Position numbers and translations under genes: made by a program
In this document: positions 28,288-36,555 of the stretch, one piece after another
Layout of the letters: the number at the start of each line of letters is the position of its first letter
Position numbering within the stretch: position 1 is the stretch's first letter
Assembly (NCBI RefSeq): GCF_000829695.1
Contig: NZ_BBNN01000015.1
Span: forward strand, 310,001-374,000
Direction of reading: 5' to 3'
Source of the DNA: Streptomyces sp. NBRC 110035
GTDB taxonomy: Bacteria; Actinomycetota; Actinomycetes; Streptomycetales; Streptomycetaceae
DNA: 64,000 nucleotides
Notes under the pieces: generated by a model
The model's input: the letters and a program-made list of their open reading frames with translations, nothing else
Databases searched by the model: none
Told to the model about the DNA's origin: nothing

Positions 28288-29412
28288 ATGGAGCACGAGG
28301 TGTTCGTTCCGGTTCCGGTGGAGCGGCTCAGGGAGGCGCTGGACGATCCCGCACGGGTCGCCCGCGCGGTGCCGGGGCTCCAGCACGAGGCCGGTGCCGA
28401 GCCGGTCACCGGCCGGCTCAAGGTCCGCATCGGCAGCCACTCCATCACCTACCGGGGCGCCGTCCGGGTGTCCCGGCGGGACGACGGCTCCTACGCCGTC
28501 GAGGGCGAGGGACTCGAGGCGCGCGGCACCGGCGCGGTGAAACTGGGGCTGAGGCTGACCCTGCGGGCCGCGGAGGGCGGTGCCACGCTCACCGTCCACG
28601 GCACGGCGACGGCCGGCGGCCGGGTCGAGGAGCTGCCGCCGGACGCGGTGGCCTCGGCGGTGGCCCGCCTCCTGAACCGCTTCGCGGCGAATCTGGGCAC
28701 GTCGACGGGGACAACGGGGGAGACGCCTGCGGGGGAAGCGCCTGTGAGTGAGACATCCGCGGGGGAAGCGCCTGTGGAGGAGACACCTGTGGGGGAAGTG
28801 CCCGCGGGGGAAACATCCACGGAGGGGGTGCCCGCAGGGGAGACGCCCGTGAGTGAGACATCCGCGGGGGAAGCGCCCGCGGGGGAGACGCCCGCGGAGG
28901 GGGCGTCCTCCTCGGAGGAGCCTCCCGCCCCGGAGCCGTCCTCGGCTTCCTCGGCCCCCTCCGTCTTCGACGCGGAGAAGCCCTCTCCGGCCTTCGGACC
29001 CGGGCTCCGGGACGACACGGGCGAGACGGGCGACACGAACGACGCGAACGAGACGGATGAGACGGGCGAGACGGCGGAGGAGACAGTGGACGGGGCAGCG
29101 GGCCCGGCGGGCGACGCGGACGGGGCCGATGACTCCGTCGGCGCGGACAGGGTCACGGAAACGGAGGCGGACACGGACGCGGACGCGGATGCGGATGAAG
29201 ACGCCGTCGCCGAGGCCGCGCACGCGCGCCGCACCATGATCGGCCGCAGTGCCGAAGAGGTGGACCACGCTCCGCCCCGGGGCCGCTACGCGCCGGTTCC
29301 CGGCCCCCAGACCGTCTCCGCCGTCGCCCCCCTGCGCTGGGCCGCCCCGGCGGCGGCCCTGGCGGTGGCCTCGGCGATCGTCGCGGTGCGGGCCCTTCGC
29401 AGGCGCCGCTGA
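28288..29412 (+). CDS. SRPBCC (CoxG-like) protein with acidic repeat tail and C-terminal membrane anchor
   Basis: 374 residues. The N-terminal ~145 residues are a CoxG/SRPBCC lipid-binding-type fold (EHEVFVPVPVERLREALDDPARVARAVPG, quoted in part; YRGAVRVSRRDDGSY). Next is an acidic, Thr/Pro/Gly/Ser-rich region (about 150-310) with degenerate 6-residue units such as AGEAPV, VSETSA and AGETPA. The C-terminus has one hydrophobic segment (APAAALAVASAIVAVRAL) ending RRRR, suggesting a tail anchor. The start ATG at 28288 drops an unsupported 20-residue extension. Ligand unknown. Confidence 0.85.
   Translation: MEHEVFVPVPVERLREALDDPARVARAVPGLQHEAGAEPVTGRLKVRIGSHSITYRGAVRVSRRDDGSYAVEGEGLEARGTGAVKLGLRLTLRAAEGGATLTVHGTATAGGRVEELPPDAVASAVARLLNRFAANLGTSTGTTGETPAGEAPVSETSAGEAPVEETPVGEVPAGETSTEGVPAGETPVSETSAGEAPAGETPAEGASSSEEPPAPEPSSASSAPSVFDAEKPSPAFGPGLRDDTGETGDTNDANETDETGETAEETVDGAAGPAGDADGADDSVGADRVTETEADTDADADADEDAVAEAAHARRTMIGRSAEEVDHAPPRGRYAPVPGPQTVSAVAPLRWAAPAAALAVASAIVAVRALRRRR
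28723..28905 (+). repeat. Degenerate 18-bp repeat coding for GE(T/A)P units
   Basis: About ten units related to GCGGGGGAAGCGCCTGTG within the SRPBCC gene, in frame, so length changes would add or remove six residues. Several 30-40-base stretches recur almost unchanged (e.g. around 28747 and 28855). Confidence 0.75.
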
Positions 29413-29482
29413 CACCCGTGGCCGGGGGTGGGGCCGGGCCGGCCGGCGGAGGCACCCTTGATCACCCCAGTAGGGTCGTCCC

Positions 29483-30283
29483 GTGAGTGACGAAGACATC
29501 ACGCTGACCGCGGGCGACGCGGAGGTGACCGTACGGCCGGGGAACGGCGGGCGGGTCTCAGGGCTGCGGGTCGGGGGCCTCGAGCTGCTGCGGCAGGGCG
29601 ACCGTTTCGGGTGCTTCCCGATGGTCCCCTGGTGCGGGCGGACCAGGGACGGCCGGTTCCGGGACGGGGCGAGCGTCCACCAGCTGCCGTTGAACGCCCC
29701 GCCCCACGCCATCCATGGCACCGCCCGTGACGCTGCCTGGCGCACCGCCCGCAAGAGCGCCGACGAGGCCGTGCTCACGTACGACCTCGTGGCGCCGTGG
29801 CCGTACCCCGGGAGGGTGACGCAGCAGTTCACGCTCGGCGAGGACGCGCTGACGCTGACCATGGCCGTGGAGACGTACGAGTCGTCCTTCCCGGCGCAGA
29901 TCGGCTGGCACCCCTGGTTCAACCGCACCCTCGGCGGCCCGGACGACACCCGGGACGTACGCCTCGACTTCACCGCCGCCTGGCAGGAGGAGCGCGGCGA
30001 CGACCACCTGCCCACCGGCAACCGGACCGATCCCCGTCCCGGCCCCTGGGACGACTGCTTCGGCATGCCCGACGGGGTCGACGTCACCCTCACCTGGCCG
30101 GGGCGGCTGGAACTGAGGGTGACCAGCCGTGAGGAGTGGGTGGTGGTCTACGACGAGCAGCACGAGGCCGTCTGCGTGGAACCGCAGACCGGGCCGCCCA
30201 ACGGACTGAACACCCACCCGCGCCTGGTCACCCCGCTGGAGCCGCTGGAGGCAACGACCACCTGGACCTGGCGGCGGCTCTAG
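29483..30283 (+). CDS. Aldose 1-epimerase family protein
   Basis: 266 residues, GalM-like mutarotase fold: FPMVPWCGRTRDGRF, HAIHGTARDAAW with the family His, and QIGWHPWFNR; the acid in VVYDEQHEAVCVEPQTGPPN is at the expected place near the C-terminus. It interconverts sugar anomers, cytosolic. GTG start at 29483. The stop forms the first base-pair of the following hairpin. Confidence 0.88.
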   Translation: MSDEDITLTAGDAEVTVRPGNGGRVSGLRVGGLELLRQGDRFGCFPMVPWCGRTRDGRFRDGASVHQLPLNAPPHAIHGTARDAAWRTARKSADEAVLTYDLVAPWPYPGRVTQQFTLGEDALTLTMAVETYESSFPAQIGWHPWFNRTLGGPDDTRDVRLDFTAAWQEERGDDHLPTGNRTDPRPGPWDDCFGMPDGVDVTLTWPGRLELRVTSREEWVVVYDEQHEAVCVEPQTGPPNGLNTHPRLVTPLEPLEATTTWTWRRL

Positions 30284-30318
30284 GGCATGCCCCGCAGTAC
30301 GCCCTGCGGGGCATGCCC
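30283..30318 (+). terminator. Hairpin between epimerase and pyrE
   Basis: Perfect 15-bp stem (30283-30297 with 30304-30318), six-base loop, starting in the TAG stop. Likely terminator of the epimerase transcript, 24 bp before pyrE. Confidence 0.85.
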
Positions 30319-30341
30319 CGGCGCCGTCTACCCTGGCTGCC

Positions 30342-30914
30342 ATGAGTGACGTCAACGGAGCAATGCCGCCGGGCACACGCGGCGCGCTGCTGCAGCAGAT
30401 CAAGGACAAGGCCGTGGTGCACGGCAAGGTGACCCTCTCCTCGGGGCTCGAGGCCGACTACTACGTCGATCTGCGCCGCGTCACCCTCGACGGGGAGGCC
30501 GCCCCGCTCGTCGGCCAGGTGCTGCTGGACCTCACCGCCGAGCTGGACTTCGACGCGGTCGGCGGCCTCACCATGGGCGCGGACCCGGTGGCCGGTGCCA
30601 TGCTGCACGCCGCGGCGGCGCGCGGGCGGCGGCTGGACGCGTTCGTGGTCCGCAAGGCGGCGAAGGCGCACGGCATGCAGCGGCGGGTCGAGGGCCCGGA
30701 CATCAGGGGCCGCCGGGTCCTGGTGGTCGAGGACACCTCCACCACCGGTGGCTCCCCGCTCACCGCCGTCGAGGCCGTGCGCGAGGCCGGCGGCGAGGTC
30801 GTGGCCGTCGCGACCATCGTCGACCGGGCGACCGGCGCCGCCGAGAAGATCCAGGAGGGTGCCGGGGTGCCGTACCTGTTCGCCTTCGGCAAGGACGAGC
30901 TCGGCCTGGACTGA
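30342..30914 (+). CDS. pyrE: Orotate phosphoribosyltransferase
   Basis: 190 residues. Converts orotate and PRPP to OMP in pyrimidine synthesis. The PRPP loop is VLVVEDTSTTGGSPL (about 127-141); FVVRKAAKAHG carries the family lysines. The ATG at 30342 gives MSDVNGAMPPG. It lies between the epimerase and fba, its usual Streptomyces place rather than with the main pyr cluster. Confidence 0.96.
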   Translation: MSDVNGAMPPGTRGALLQQIKDKAVVHGKVTLSSGLEADYYVDLRRVTLDGEAAPLVGQVLLDLTAELDFDAVGGLTMGADPVAGAMLHAAAARGRRLDAFVVRKAAKAHGMQRRVEGPDIRGRRVLVVEDTSTTGGSPLTAVEAVREAGGEVVAVATIVDRATGAAEKIQEGAGVPYLFAFGKDELGLD

Positions 30915-31119
30915 CCGGCAGGCCCCACGGGACCGGCGGGCAGGCCCCACGGGGCCGGCACTCCGACGTCACCCCGCATAACGACTCGACCGGCGCCGTG
31001 GACGGGCGGGGCGAGTCTGGGAAGATGGGCCCGACAACGACGTCGCATCCAAGGTTCCAGGTCAGGGCCGACAGTACGCAGTACGCCAACCCGCACGCGC
31101 ATGCATAAGGAGCGGACAG

Positions 31120-32151
31120 ATGCCCATCGCAACTCCCGAGGTCTACAACGAGATGCTGGACCGGGCGAAGGCAGGAAAGTTCGCCTACCCGGCCATCAAC
31201 GTCACCTCGTCCCAGACCCTGCACGCGGCTCTGCGCGGCTTCGCCGAGGCGGAGAGCGACGGCATCGTGCAGATCTCCACGGGCGGCGCCGAGTTCCTGG
31301 GCGGTCAGCACAAGAAGGAGATGGTGACCGGGTCGGTCGCCCTGGCCGAGTTCGCGCACATCGTCGCCGAGAAGTACGACGTCAACATCGCCCTGCACAC
31401 GGACCACTGCCCGAAGGACAAGCTCGACGGCTACGTCCGTCCGCTGCTCGCGATCTCGGAGGAGCGCGTCAAGGGCGGCCGCAACCCGCTGTTCCAGTCC
31501 CACATGTGGGACGGCTCCGCGGAGACCCTTGCCGACAACCTGAGCATCGCCCAGGAGCTTCTGGAGCGTGCCCGCGCCGCGAAGATCATCCTCGAGGTCG
31601 AGATCACCCCGACCGGTGGTGAGGAGGACGGCGTCTCGCACGAGATCAACGACTCCCTCTACACCACGGTCGACGACGCGATCCGCACCGCGGAGGCGCT
31701 CGGTCTCGGTGAGAAGGGCCGCTACCTGCTGGCCGCGTCGTTCGGCAACGTGCACGGCGTGTACAAGCCGGGCAACGTCGTCCTGCGTCCGGACCTGCTC
31801 AAGGAGCTGAACGAGGGCACCGCCGCCAAGTACGGCAAGCCGGCCGACTCGCAGCCGTTCGACTTCGTCTTCCACGGCGGCTCGGGCTCCTCGCCGGAGG
31901 AGATCCTCACCGCGCTGGAGAACGGCGTCGTGAAGATGAACATCGACACGGACACGCAGTACGCCTTCACGCGTCCGGTCGTCGACCACATGTTCAGGAA
32001 CTACGACGGTGTCCTCAAGGTCGACGGTGAGGTCGGCTCCAAGAAGACGTACGACCCGCGCACCTGGGGCAAGCTGGCCGAGGCGTCGATGTCCGCCCGC
32101 GTCCTGGAGGCCTGCCAGAACCTGCGCTCCACGGGGACGAAGATCAAGTAA
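31120..32151 (+). CDS. fba: Fructose-bisphosphate aldolase, class II
   Basis: 343 residues, zinc-dependent class II aldolase of glycolysis and gluconeogenesis. Visible features: HTDHCPKDKLDGY (metal-binding His), GGEEDG, ASFGNVHGVYKPG (His), FHGGSGSS and the NIDTDTQYAFTRPV stretch near the end. ATG at 31120 follows AAGGAGCGG. A hairpin follows at 32169-32197. The pyrE-fba intergenic stretch (205 bp) holds no further gene. Confidence 0.97.
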   Translation: MPIATPEVYNEMLDRAKAGKFAYPAINVTSSQTLHAALRGFAEAESDGIVQISTGGAEFLGGQHKKEMVTGSVALAEFAHIVAEKYDVNIALHTDHCPKDKLDGYVRPLLAISEERVKGGRNPLFQSHMWDGSAETLADNLSIAQELLERARAAKIILEVEITPTGGEEDGVSHEINDSLYTTVDDAIRTAEALGLGEKGRYLLAASFGNVHGVYKPGNVVLRPDLLKELNEGTAAKYGKPADSQPFDFVFHGGSGSSPEEILTALENGVVKMNIDTDTQYAFTRPVVDHMFRNYDGVLKVDGEVGSKKTYDPRTWGKLAEASMSARVLEACQNLRSTGTKIK

Positions 32152-32168
32152 CCGCACGTACGCGTGGA

Positions 32169-32197
32169 CGGGCCCGGCGCCGGTGGTGCCGGGCCCG
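32169..32197 (+). terminator. Terminator-like hairpin after fba
   Basis: CGGGCCCGGC (32169-32178) pairs perfectly with GCCGGGCCCG (32188-32197). It precedes the MFS gene ATG by 23 bp. Confidence 0.75.
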
Positions 32198-32220
32198 ACC
32201 CGTTTCCGTATGCTCCGAGC

Positions 32221-33768
32221 ATGCCCGATGTCCGGCTGTCCTCCCCGCAGGGCAAGTGGGTTCTGCTCACCACGGTGCTCGGTTCCAGCATGGCCCTGCT
32301 GGACTCCACCGTCGTCAACGTCGCCCTCCCGCGCATCGGCCGTGACCTCGACGCGGACCTCGCCGTCCTGCAGTGGACGGTCAACGCGTACATGGTCACG
32401 CTGGCCGGGCTGATCCTGCTGGGCGGGGCGCTGGGCGACCGGTTCGGGCGCCGGAGGGTGTTCGTCGTCGGGGTGCTGTGGTTCGCGGCGGCCTCCCTGC
32501 TGTGCGGCCTCGCGCCGAACGCCGGTGTGCTGATCGCCGCCCGTGCCCTGCAGGGGGTCGGCGGGGCGCTGCTCACGCCCGGCTCGCTCGCCCTGATCCA
32601 GGCGTCCTTCCACCCCGACGACCGGGGCCGGGCGGTGGGTCTGTGGTCCGGCTTCGGCGGGATCGGCGCGGCGGTCGGCCCGTTCCTCGGCGGCTGGCTG
32701 GTGGACGGGCCGGGCTGGCGCTGGGTGTTCCTGATCAACGTGCCGCTGGCCGTGCTGTGCGCCCCGATCGCGGTCCGTCACGTACCGGAGTCGGACAGCG
32801 GGGAGCGGGCCCACGGCCGCTTCGACGTGCTCGGCGCGGTGCTCGGCGCGCTCGCCCTCGCCCTGGTCACGTACGCGCTGATCGAGGCGGGCGGGGCCGG
32901 TGGGGGCTCCCTCCTGGTCGCGGCCACCGGGGTCGCCGGACTGGCCGTCGCGGTCGCCTTCGTGGCCGTCGAGAAGCGCGGCCCGCACCCGATGATGCCG
33001 CTGGACGTCTTCGGCTCACGTCTGTTCACGGCGGTCAACATCGTCACGCTGTGCGTGTACGCGGCCTTCGGCGGCTTCTTCTTCCTCGCCGCGCTCCAGC
33101 TCCAGGTCGCCGTCGGCTGGTCCGCGCTCGCCGCGGGTACGGCGCTGCTGCCCACGACCGTGCTGATGCTGCTGCTCTCCGCCCGCTCCGGCGAGCTCGC
33201 CGACCGGATCGGGCCGCGCGTCCCGCTCACCGTCGGGCCGCTGCTGTGCGCGGCCGGGATGCTGCTGATGACGCGGGTGGGGCCGGGCGCCTCGTACCTC
33301 CCCGACGTCCTGCCCGCGCTGCTGGTGCTGGGACTCGGCATGGTCACCCTGGTGGCGCCGCTGACCGCGACCGTTCTCGCCGCCGTGGACACCGCACGGG
33401 CGGGCCTGGCCAGCGGCATCAACAACGCGGCGGCCCGCGCGGCCGGCCTGGTGGCGGTGGCCGCGCTGCCCCTGCTGGTCGGGATGGGGCCGGAGGCGTA
33501 CCGGGAGCCGGACGCCTTCGACGGCGCGTTCGGCCGGGCGATGGTGCTGTGTGCCGGGGTTCTGGTGGTCGGCTCGGTCATCGCCTTCGCGATCGTGCGG
33601 CGTCCGGCACCGGACTGCCGCCATCCCGAATGCCGTACGCACGGCAGTGTGGCGGTACCCCCACTGGAACCCGAGACCGAACCCGAGATCGCATCCGGGC
33701 CTGATAGGGGGCGGAAAGGTGGTGTTTCACGTGAAACACCACCACCGCCCGGGCCCGAGAGGCTCTAG
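32221..33768 (+). CDS. MFS drug transporter, DHA2 (EmrB/QacA) type
   Basis: 515 residues with about 14 hydrophobic segments. Motif A appears as LGGALGDRFGRRRVF, and motif C-like text as GFGGIGAAVGPFLGGWLVDG (short form). The start LLDSTVVNVALPRIG is typical of DHA2 proton antiporters. Cytoplasmic-membrane exporter; substrate unknown, no adjacent regulator. The last codons overlap a parS site (33723-33738), and the stop overlaps the convergent DUF3151 gene by four bases. Confidence 0.92.
   Translation: MPDVRLSSPQGKWVLLTTVLGSSMALLDSTVVNVALPRIGRDLDADLAVLQWTVNAYMVTLAGLILLGGALGDRFGRRRVFVVGVLWFAAASLLCGLAPNAGVLIAARALQGVGGALLTPGSLALIQASFHPDDRGRAVGLWSGFGGIGAAVGPFLGGWLVDGPGWRWVFLINVPLAVLCAPIAVRHVPESDSGERAHGRFDVLGAVLGALALALVTYALIEAGGAGGGSLLVAATGVAGLAVAVAFVAVEKRGPHPMMPLDVFGSRLFTAVNIVTLCVYAAFGGFFFLAALQLQVAVGWSALAAGTALLPTTVLMLLLSARSGELADRIGPRVPLTVGPLLCAAGMLLMTRVGPGASYLPDVLPALLVLGLGMVTLVAPLTATVLAAVDTARAGLASGINNAAARAAGLVAVAALPLLVGMGPEAYREPDAFDGAFGRAMVLCAGVLVVGSVIAFAIVRRPAPDCRHPECRTHGSVAVPPLEPETEPEIASGPDRGRKGGVSRETPPPPGPERL
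33723..33738. promoter_or_regulatory. parS chromosome-partition site
   Basis: TGTTTCACGTGAAACA, an exact match to the bacterial ParB-binding parS consensus, embedded in a longer perfect palindrome (33718-33743) at the 3' end of the MFS gene. In Streptomyces many parS sites cluster around oriC and are loaded with ParB during sporulation; this one indicates the window is in that domain. Confidence 0.92.
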
Positions 33769-34187
33769 GCGCGCTTCAGCTCCTCGTACGCCTCGGCGCT
33801 GCTGTCCTGGAGGAACTGCTTGCAGCGCTCCGCCTCGTCCTTCTCGTCGATCGCCTCGGCGGCGCGGGCGAGGGCGGCGAGGCAGCGCAGGAAGCCGCGG
33901 TTGGGGCGGTGGCTCCACGGGACGGGGCCGTGCCCCTTCCAGCCGGACCGGCGCAGGGAGTCGAGCCCTCGGTGGTAGCCCGTCCGGGCGTACGCGTACG
34001 ACTCGACCACTCGCCCCGCCTCGAAGGCTTCGTCGGCGAGCATGGCCCAGGCAAGCGAGAACGTCGGGAACTTCGCCGCCACCTCGGAGGGCGGCAGGGA
34101 CTCCTCGCCGAGCAGGCGGTACGCCTCCTCGTTCTCCGGCAGATGGGTCGGGTCCGGGCCGCCGAGCAGGTTCTTCTGAGTGGTCAT
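33765..34187 (-). CDS. DUF3151 family protein
   Basis: 140 residues; conserved actinobacterial family of unknown function: MTTQKNLLGGPDPTHLP, SLAWAMLADEAFEAGRVVESYAYARTGYHRGLD (quoted in parts), and RPNRGFLRCLAALARAAEAI. The ATG at 34187 overlaps the stop of the phosphatase gene upstream, so the two form an operon. It is convergent with the MFS gene, overlapping it by four bases. Confidence 0.88.
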   Translation of the reverse strand: MTTQKNLLGGPDPTHLPENEEAYRLLGEESLPPSEVAAKFPTFSLAWAMLADEAFEAGRVVESYAYARTGYHRGLDSLRRSGWKGHGPVPWSHRPNRGFLRCLAALARAAEAIDEKDEAERCKQFLQDSSAEAYEELKRA

Positions 34188-35338
34188 GACGCCAGTCTGC
34201 CATCTGCCGCGGACCGTTCCGGCGGGGCGGCGGTGTCCGCGTCCAGGGTGACGGCGAAGAGCGCGGCGTCGTCCTGCAGCGCGCCCCCGGTGTGTCGGAA
34301 GACGGCGTCGAGCACGGCGTCGAGTACCACGTCCGGGTCCGGCGGGAAGGGCCGGGAGAGCATCGGGACGAGGTCGAAGAAGGTGCCGTCCGCGTCGCGG
34401 GCCTCGTTGATGCCGTCGGTGTAGAGCACCAGCGTGGCCCCGGCCGGTAACGCGAACCGGTCGACCGGGACCTCGTCGCCGTCGGGAGCGTCACCGCAAC
34501 CGCCGCCGAGAACGCTCAGGCCCAGGGGCAGCGACGCCACGGCAGGTTCCAGCGGGACCGCCCTGCCGTCGTGCACCAGCAGGGGTGCCGCGTGGCCCCG
34601 GACGGCGATACGGAGTTCGGAGTAGTCGGGGGCGAGCTCCGCGACGACGGCCGTGGCGAACGACTCGGTCTCCGTCCCGCTCGCCTGGTCGATGTCCCCC
34701 CGCATCCGCTCCTCCAGCTGCCGGACCACGCCCGGCAGGTCCGACCGGTAGAGGCAGGCCTCGTGGAACGATCCGAGCAGGGCGTTCACCGCGCGGACCG
34801 CCTCCAGTCCCTTGCCGCGCACATCGGCGATGAGCATGCGGATGCCGTGCGGCGTCTCGTGGATCGCGAAGAGGTCACCGCCGATGGCGGCCTCCGTGTG
34901 GGCGACCTCGTACCGGGCGGCCACGGTGAGCCGTCCCACCCGGCGCGGCGGGTCCGGCAGCACCGCGCGCTGCACCACCGCCGCCACCTCGCGGCTCGTC
35001 CTCAACTGCTGCCGGTCGCGTGTCAGCTGCACGTTGAGGCCCGCAGCGATGACGGTGAGCAGGACCAGACTGCTGAACGCGGTGCCGTCGGCGCGGGTCG
35101 GCTCTCTTTCCAGGCCCACCAGGAGGAGCCCCACGACGTTCGCCGCCACACCCGTGGTGATCGTCCCGTTCAGGGAGAGGACCGGCGCGGCCACGACGGG
35201 GGCGGCCGCGAGCAGGGGGAACGTGCTGAAGTTGTTCAGGAGGAGGAGGTCGAGGACGAAGGCACCCACGAGCAGCGCGGCGGGCAGCCACCGGAGCCAC
35301 CGCTCGCGCTCCCTCACGTCCCTGCGCCCGTTTCGCAT
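34184..35338 (-). CDS. Membrane PP2C (SpoIIE-type) phosphatase
   Basis: 384 residues. Two or three N-terminal hydrophobic segments (about 20-100; WLPAALLVGAFVLDLLLL) are followed by a PP2C/SpoIIE domain (about 135-365): VAARYEVAHTEAAIGGDLFAI, the DVRGKGLEAVRAVNALLG block, and LYTDGINEARD. Family members dephosphorylate anti-anti-sigma factors on Ser/Thr. No sensor domain other than the membrane part is seen. The ATG at 35338 drops an unsupported upstream extension. Overlaps DUF3151 by four bases. Confidence 0.88.
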   Translation of the reverse strand: MRNGRRDVRERERWLRWLPAALLVGAFVLDLLLLNNFSTFPLLAAAPVVAAPVLSLNGTITTGVAANVVGLLLVGLEREPTRADGTAFSSLVLLTVIAAGLNVQLTRDRQQLRTSREVAAVVQRAVLPDPPRRVGRLTVAARYEVAHTEAAIGGDLFAIHETPHGIRMLIADVRGKGLEAVRAVNALLGSFHEACLYRSDLPGVVRQLEERMRGDIDQASGTETESFATAVVAELAPDYSELRIAVRGHAAPLLVHDGRAVPLEPAVASLPLGLSVLGGGCGDAPDGDEVPVDRFALPAGATLVLYTDGINEARDADGTFFDLVPMLSRPFPPDPDVVLDAVLDAVFRHTGGALQDDAALFAVTLDADTAAPPERSAADGRLAS

Positions 35339-35427
35339 GCGATTCAGCGTTCCTGAGGTGGTCGTCCCGTCGGTGCGGCCGGCACCCAGTCTCCGGCACA
35401 CCCCGGGCGACGGCTACCGGAAGATCT

Positions 35428-35459
<32 letters not shown>

Positions 35460-35724
35460 CGGCTCCGGCGGCCAGGGCACGGTGCGGTGTGCTCCCGTTT
35501 CCCCGTGCCCCCGCGGCGCGTTCCGAGGACGTGACCTCCGGCGCGTCCCCCTGACGTATCCCCGTGAGGTACCCCCGTGAGGTACCCCCGTGGCCCGTCC
35601 GTGATCAGGCGGGCCTTGCGATGCCGGGGGACGATTGCGGAGGATGCCGTGTGGGGACCGGGGCCCCCGTGTCGGTAACGGCAGGGGCGGACCGCTACCC
35701 GGAGCACAAAAACAGGAGACAGCG

Positions 35725-36555
35725 ATGTCCCACGAGGCTTTTGAGCCGGAGACCCCGCATCTCGACTTCGAGGGCACGACCCCCTACGAGGACTACGTCA
35801 AGGCCGACGTCCTCACCCATCTCCAGCACACCCTCTCCGACGATCCCGGAGAGATGGTCTTCCTGGTCACCACCCAGGTGATGGAGCTGTGGTTCACCGT
35901 GATCGTGCACGAGTGGGAGACGGCGGCGAACGCGCTGCGCGGCGACGACATCCCCACCGCGATCGACGCGCTGAAGCGGTCCGTCCGGGAACTGGAGGCG
36001 CTGAACGCCTCCTGGAAACCACTCGGACAGCTCACCCCGGCGCAGTTCAACGCCTACCGCGGCGCGCTCGGCGAGGGATCCGGCTTCCAGTCGGCGATGT
36101 ACCGGCGCATGGAGTTCCTGCTCGGCGACAAGTCCGCGTCCATGCTCGTCCCGCACCGGGGCGCGCCGCGGGTGCACGCCGAACTGGAGAAGGCGCTGCA
36201 CGAGCCGAGCCTGTACGACGAGGTGCTGCGCCTCCTCGCACGCCGCGGGCACGCGGTCCCCGGCGAGGTGCTGCGCCGCGACGTGTCCCGGCGGTACGAG
36301 CCGTCGCCGCAGGTGGAGGAGGTCTGGACGGCCGCCTACTCGGGTGACGAGCGCGGCGACGTCGCCCGGCTGGGCGAGGCGCTCACCGATGTCGCCGAGC
36401 TGGTCTGGCGCTGGCGCAACGACCACCTGGTCGCCACCCGCCGTGCGATGGGCGCCAAGACCGGTACGGGCGGCTCCGCCGGAGTGGCCTGGCTGGAGAA
36501 GAGGGCGCGGAACAACGTGTTCCCCGAGCTGTGGACGGCGCGATCGTATGTCTGA
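35725..36555 (+). CDS. kynA: Tryptophan 2,3-dioxygenase
   Basis: 276 residues; heme enzyme that opens the tryptophan ring to N-formylkynurenine. Typical text: YEDYVKADVLTHLQHTLSDDP, FLVTTQVMELWFTVIVHEW, SGFQSAMYRRMEFLLG, and WRWRNDHLVATRRAMG with GTGGSAGVAWL near the end. The ATG at 35725 follows CAGGAGA; an in-frame extension to 35635 is rejected. The end overlaps kynU by eight bases. Confidence 0.96.
   Translation: MSHEAFEPETPHLDFEGTTPYEDYVKADVLTHLQHTLSDDPGEMVFLVTTQVMELWFTVIVHEWETAANALRGDDIPTAIDALKRSVRELEALNASWKPLGQLTPAQFNAYRGALGEGSGFQSAMYRRMEFLLGDKSASMLVPHRGAPRVHAELEKALHEPSLYDEVLRLLARRGHAVPGEVLRRDVSRRYEPSPQVEEVWTAAYSGDERGDVARLGEALTDVAELVWRWRNDHLVATRRAMGAKTGTGGSAGVAWLEKRARNNVFPELWTARSYV

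Noticed and set aside
26380..30093. 1237-codon minus-strand frame
   Set aside because: It runs antisense through four well-supported genes; repetitive Arg/Gly/His composition, no domain.
33718..33743. Transcription terminator at the end of the MFS gene
   Set aside because: The palindrome has no loop and contains the exact parS consensus within the coding region, so a partition site is the better reading.
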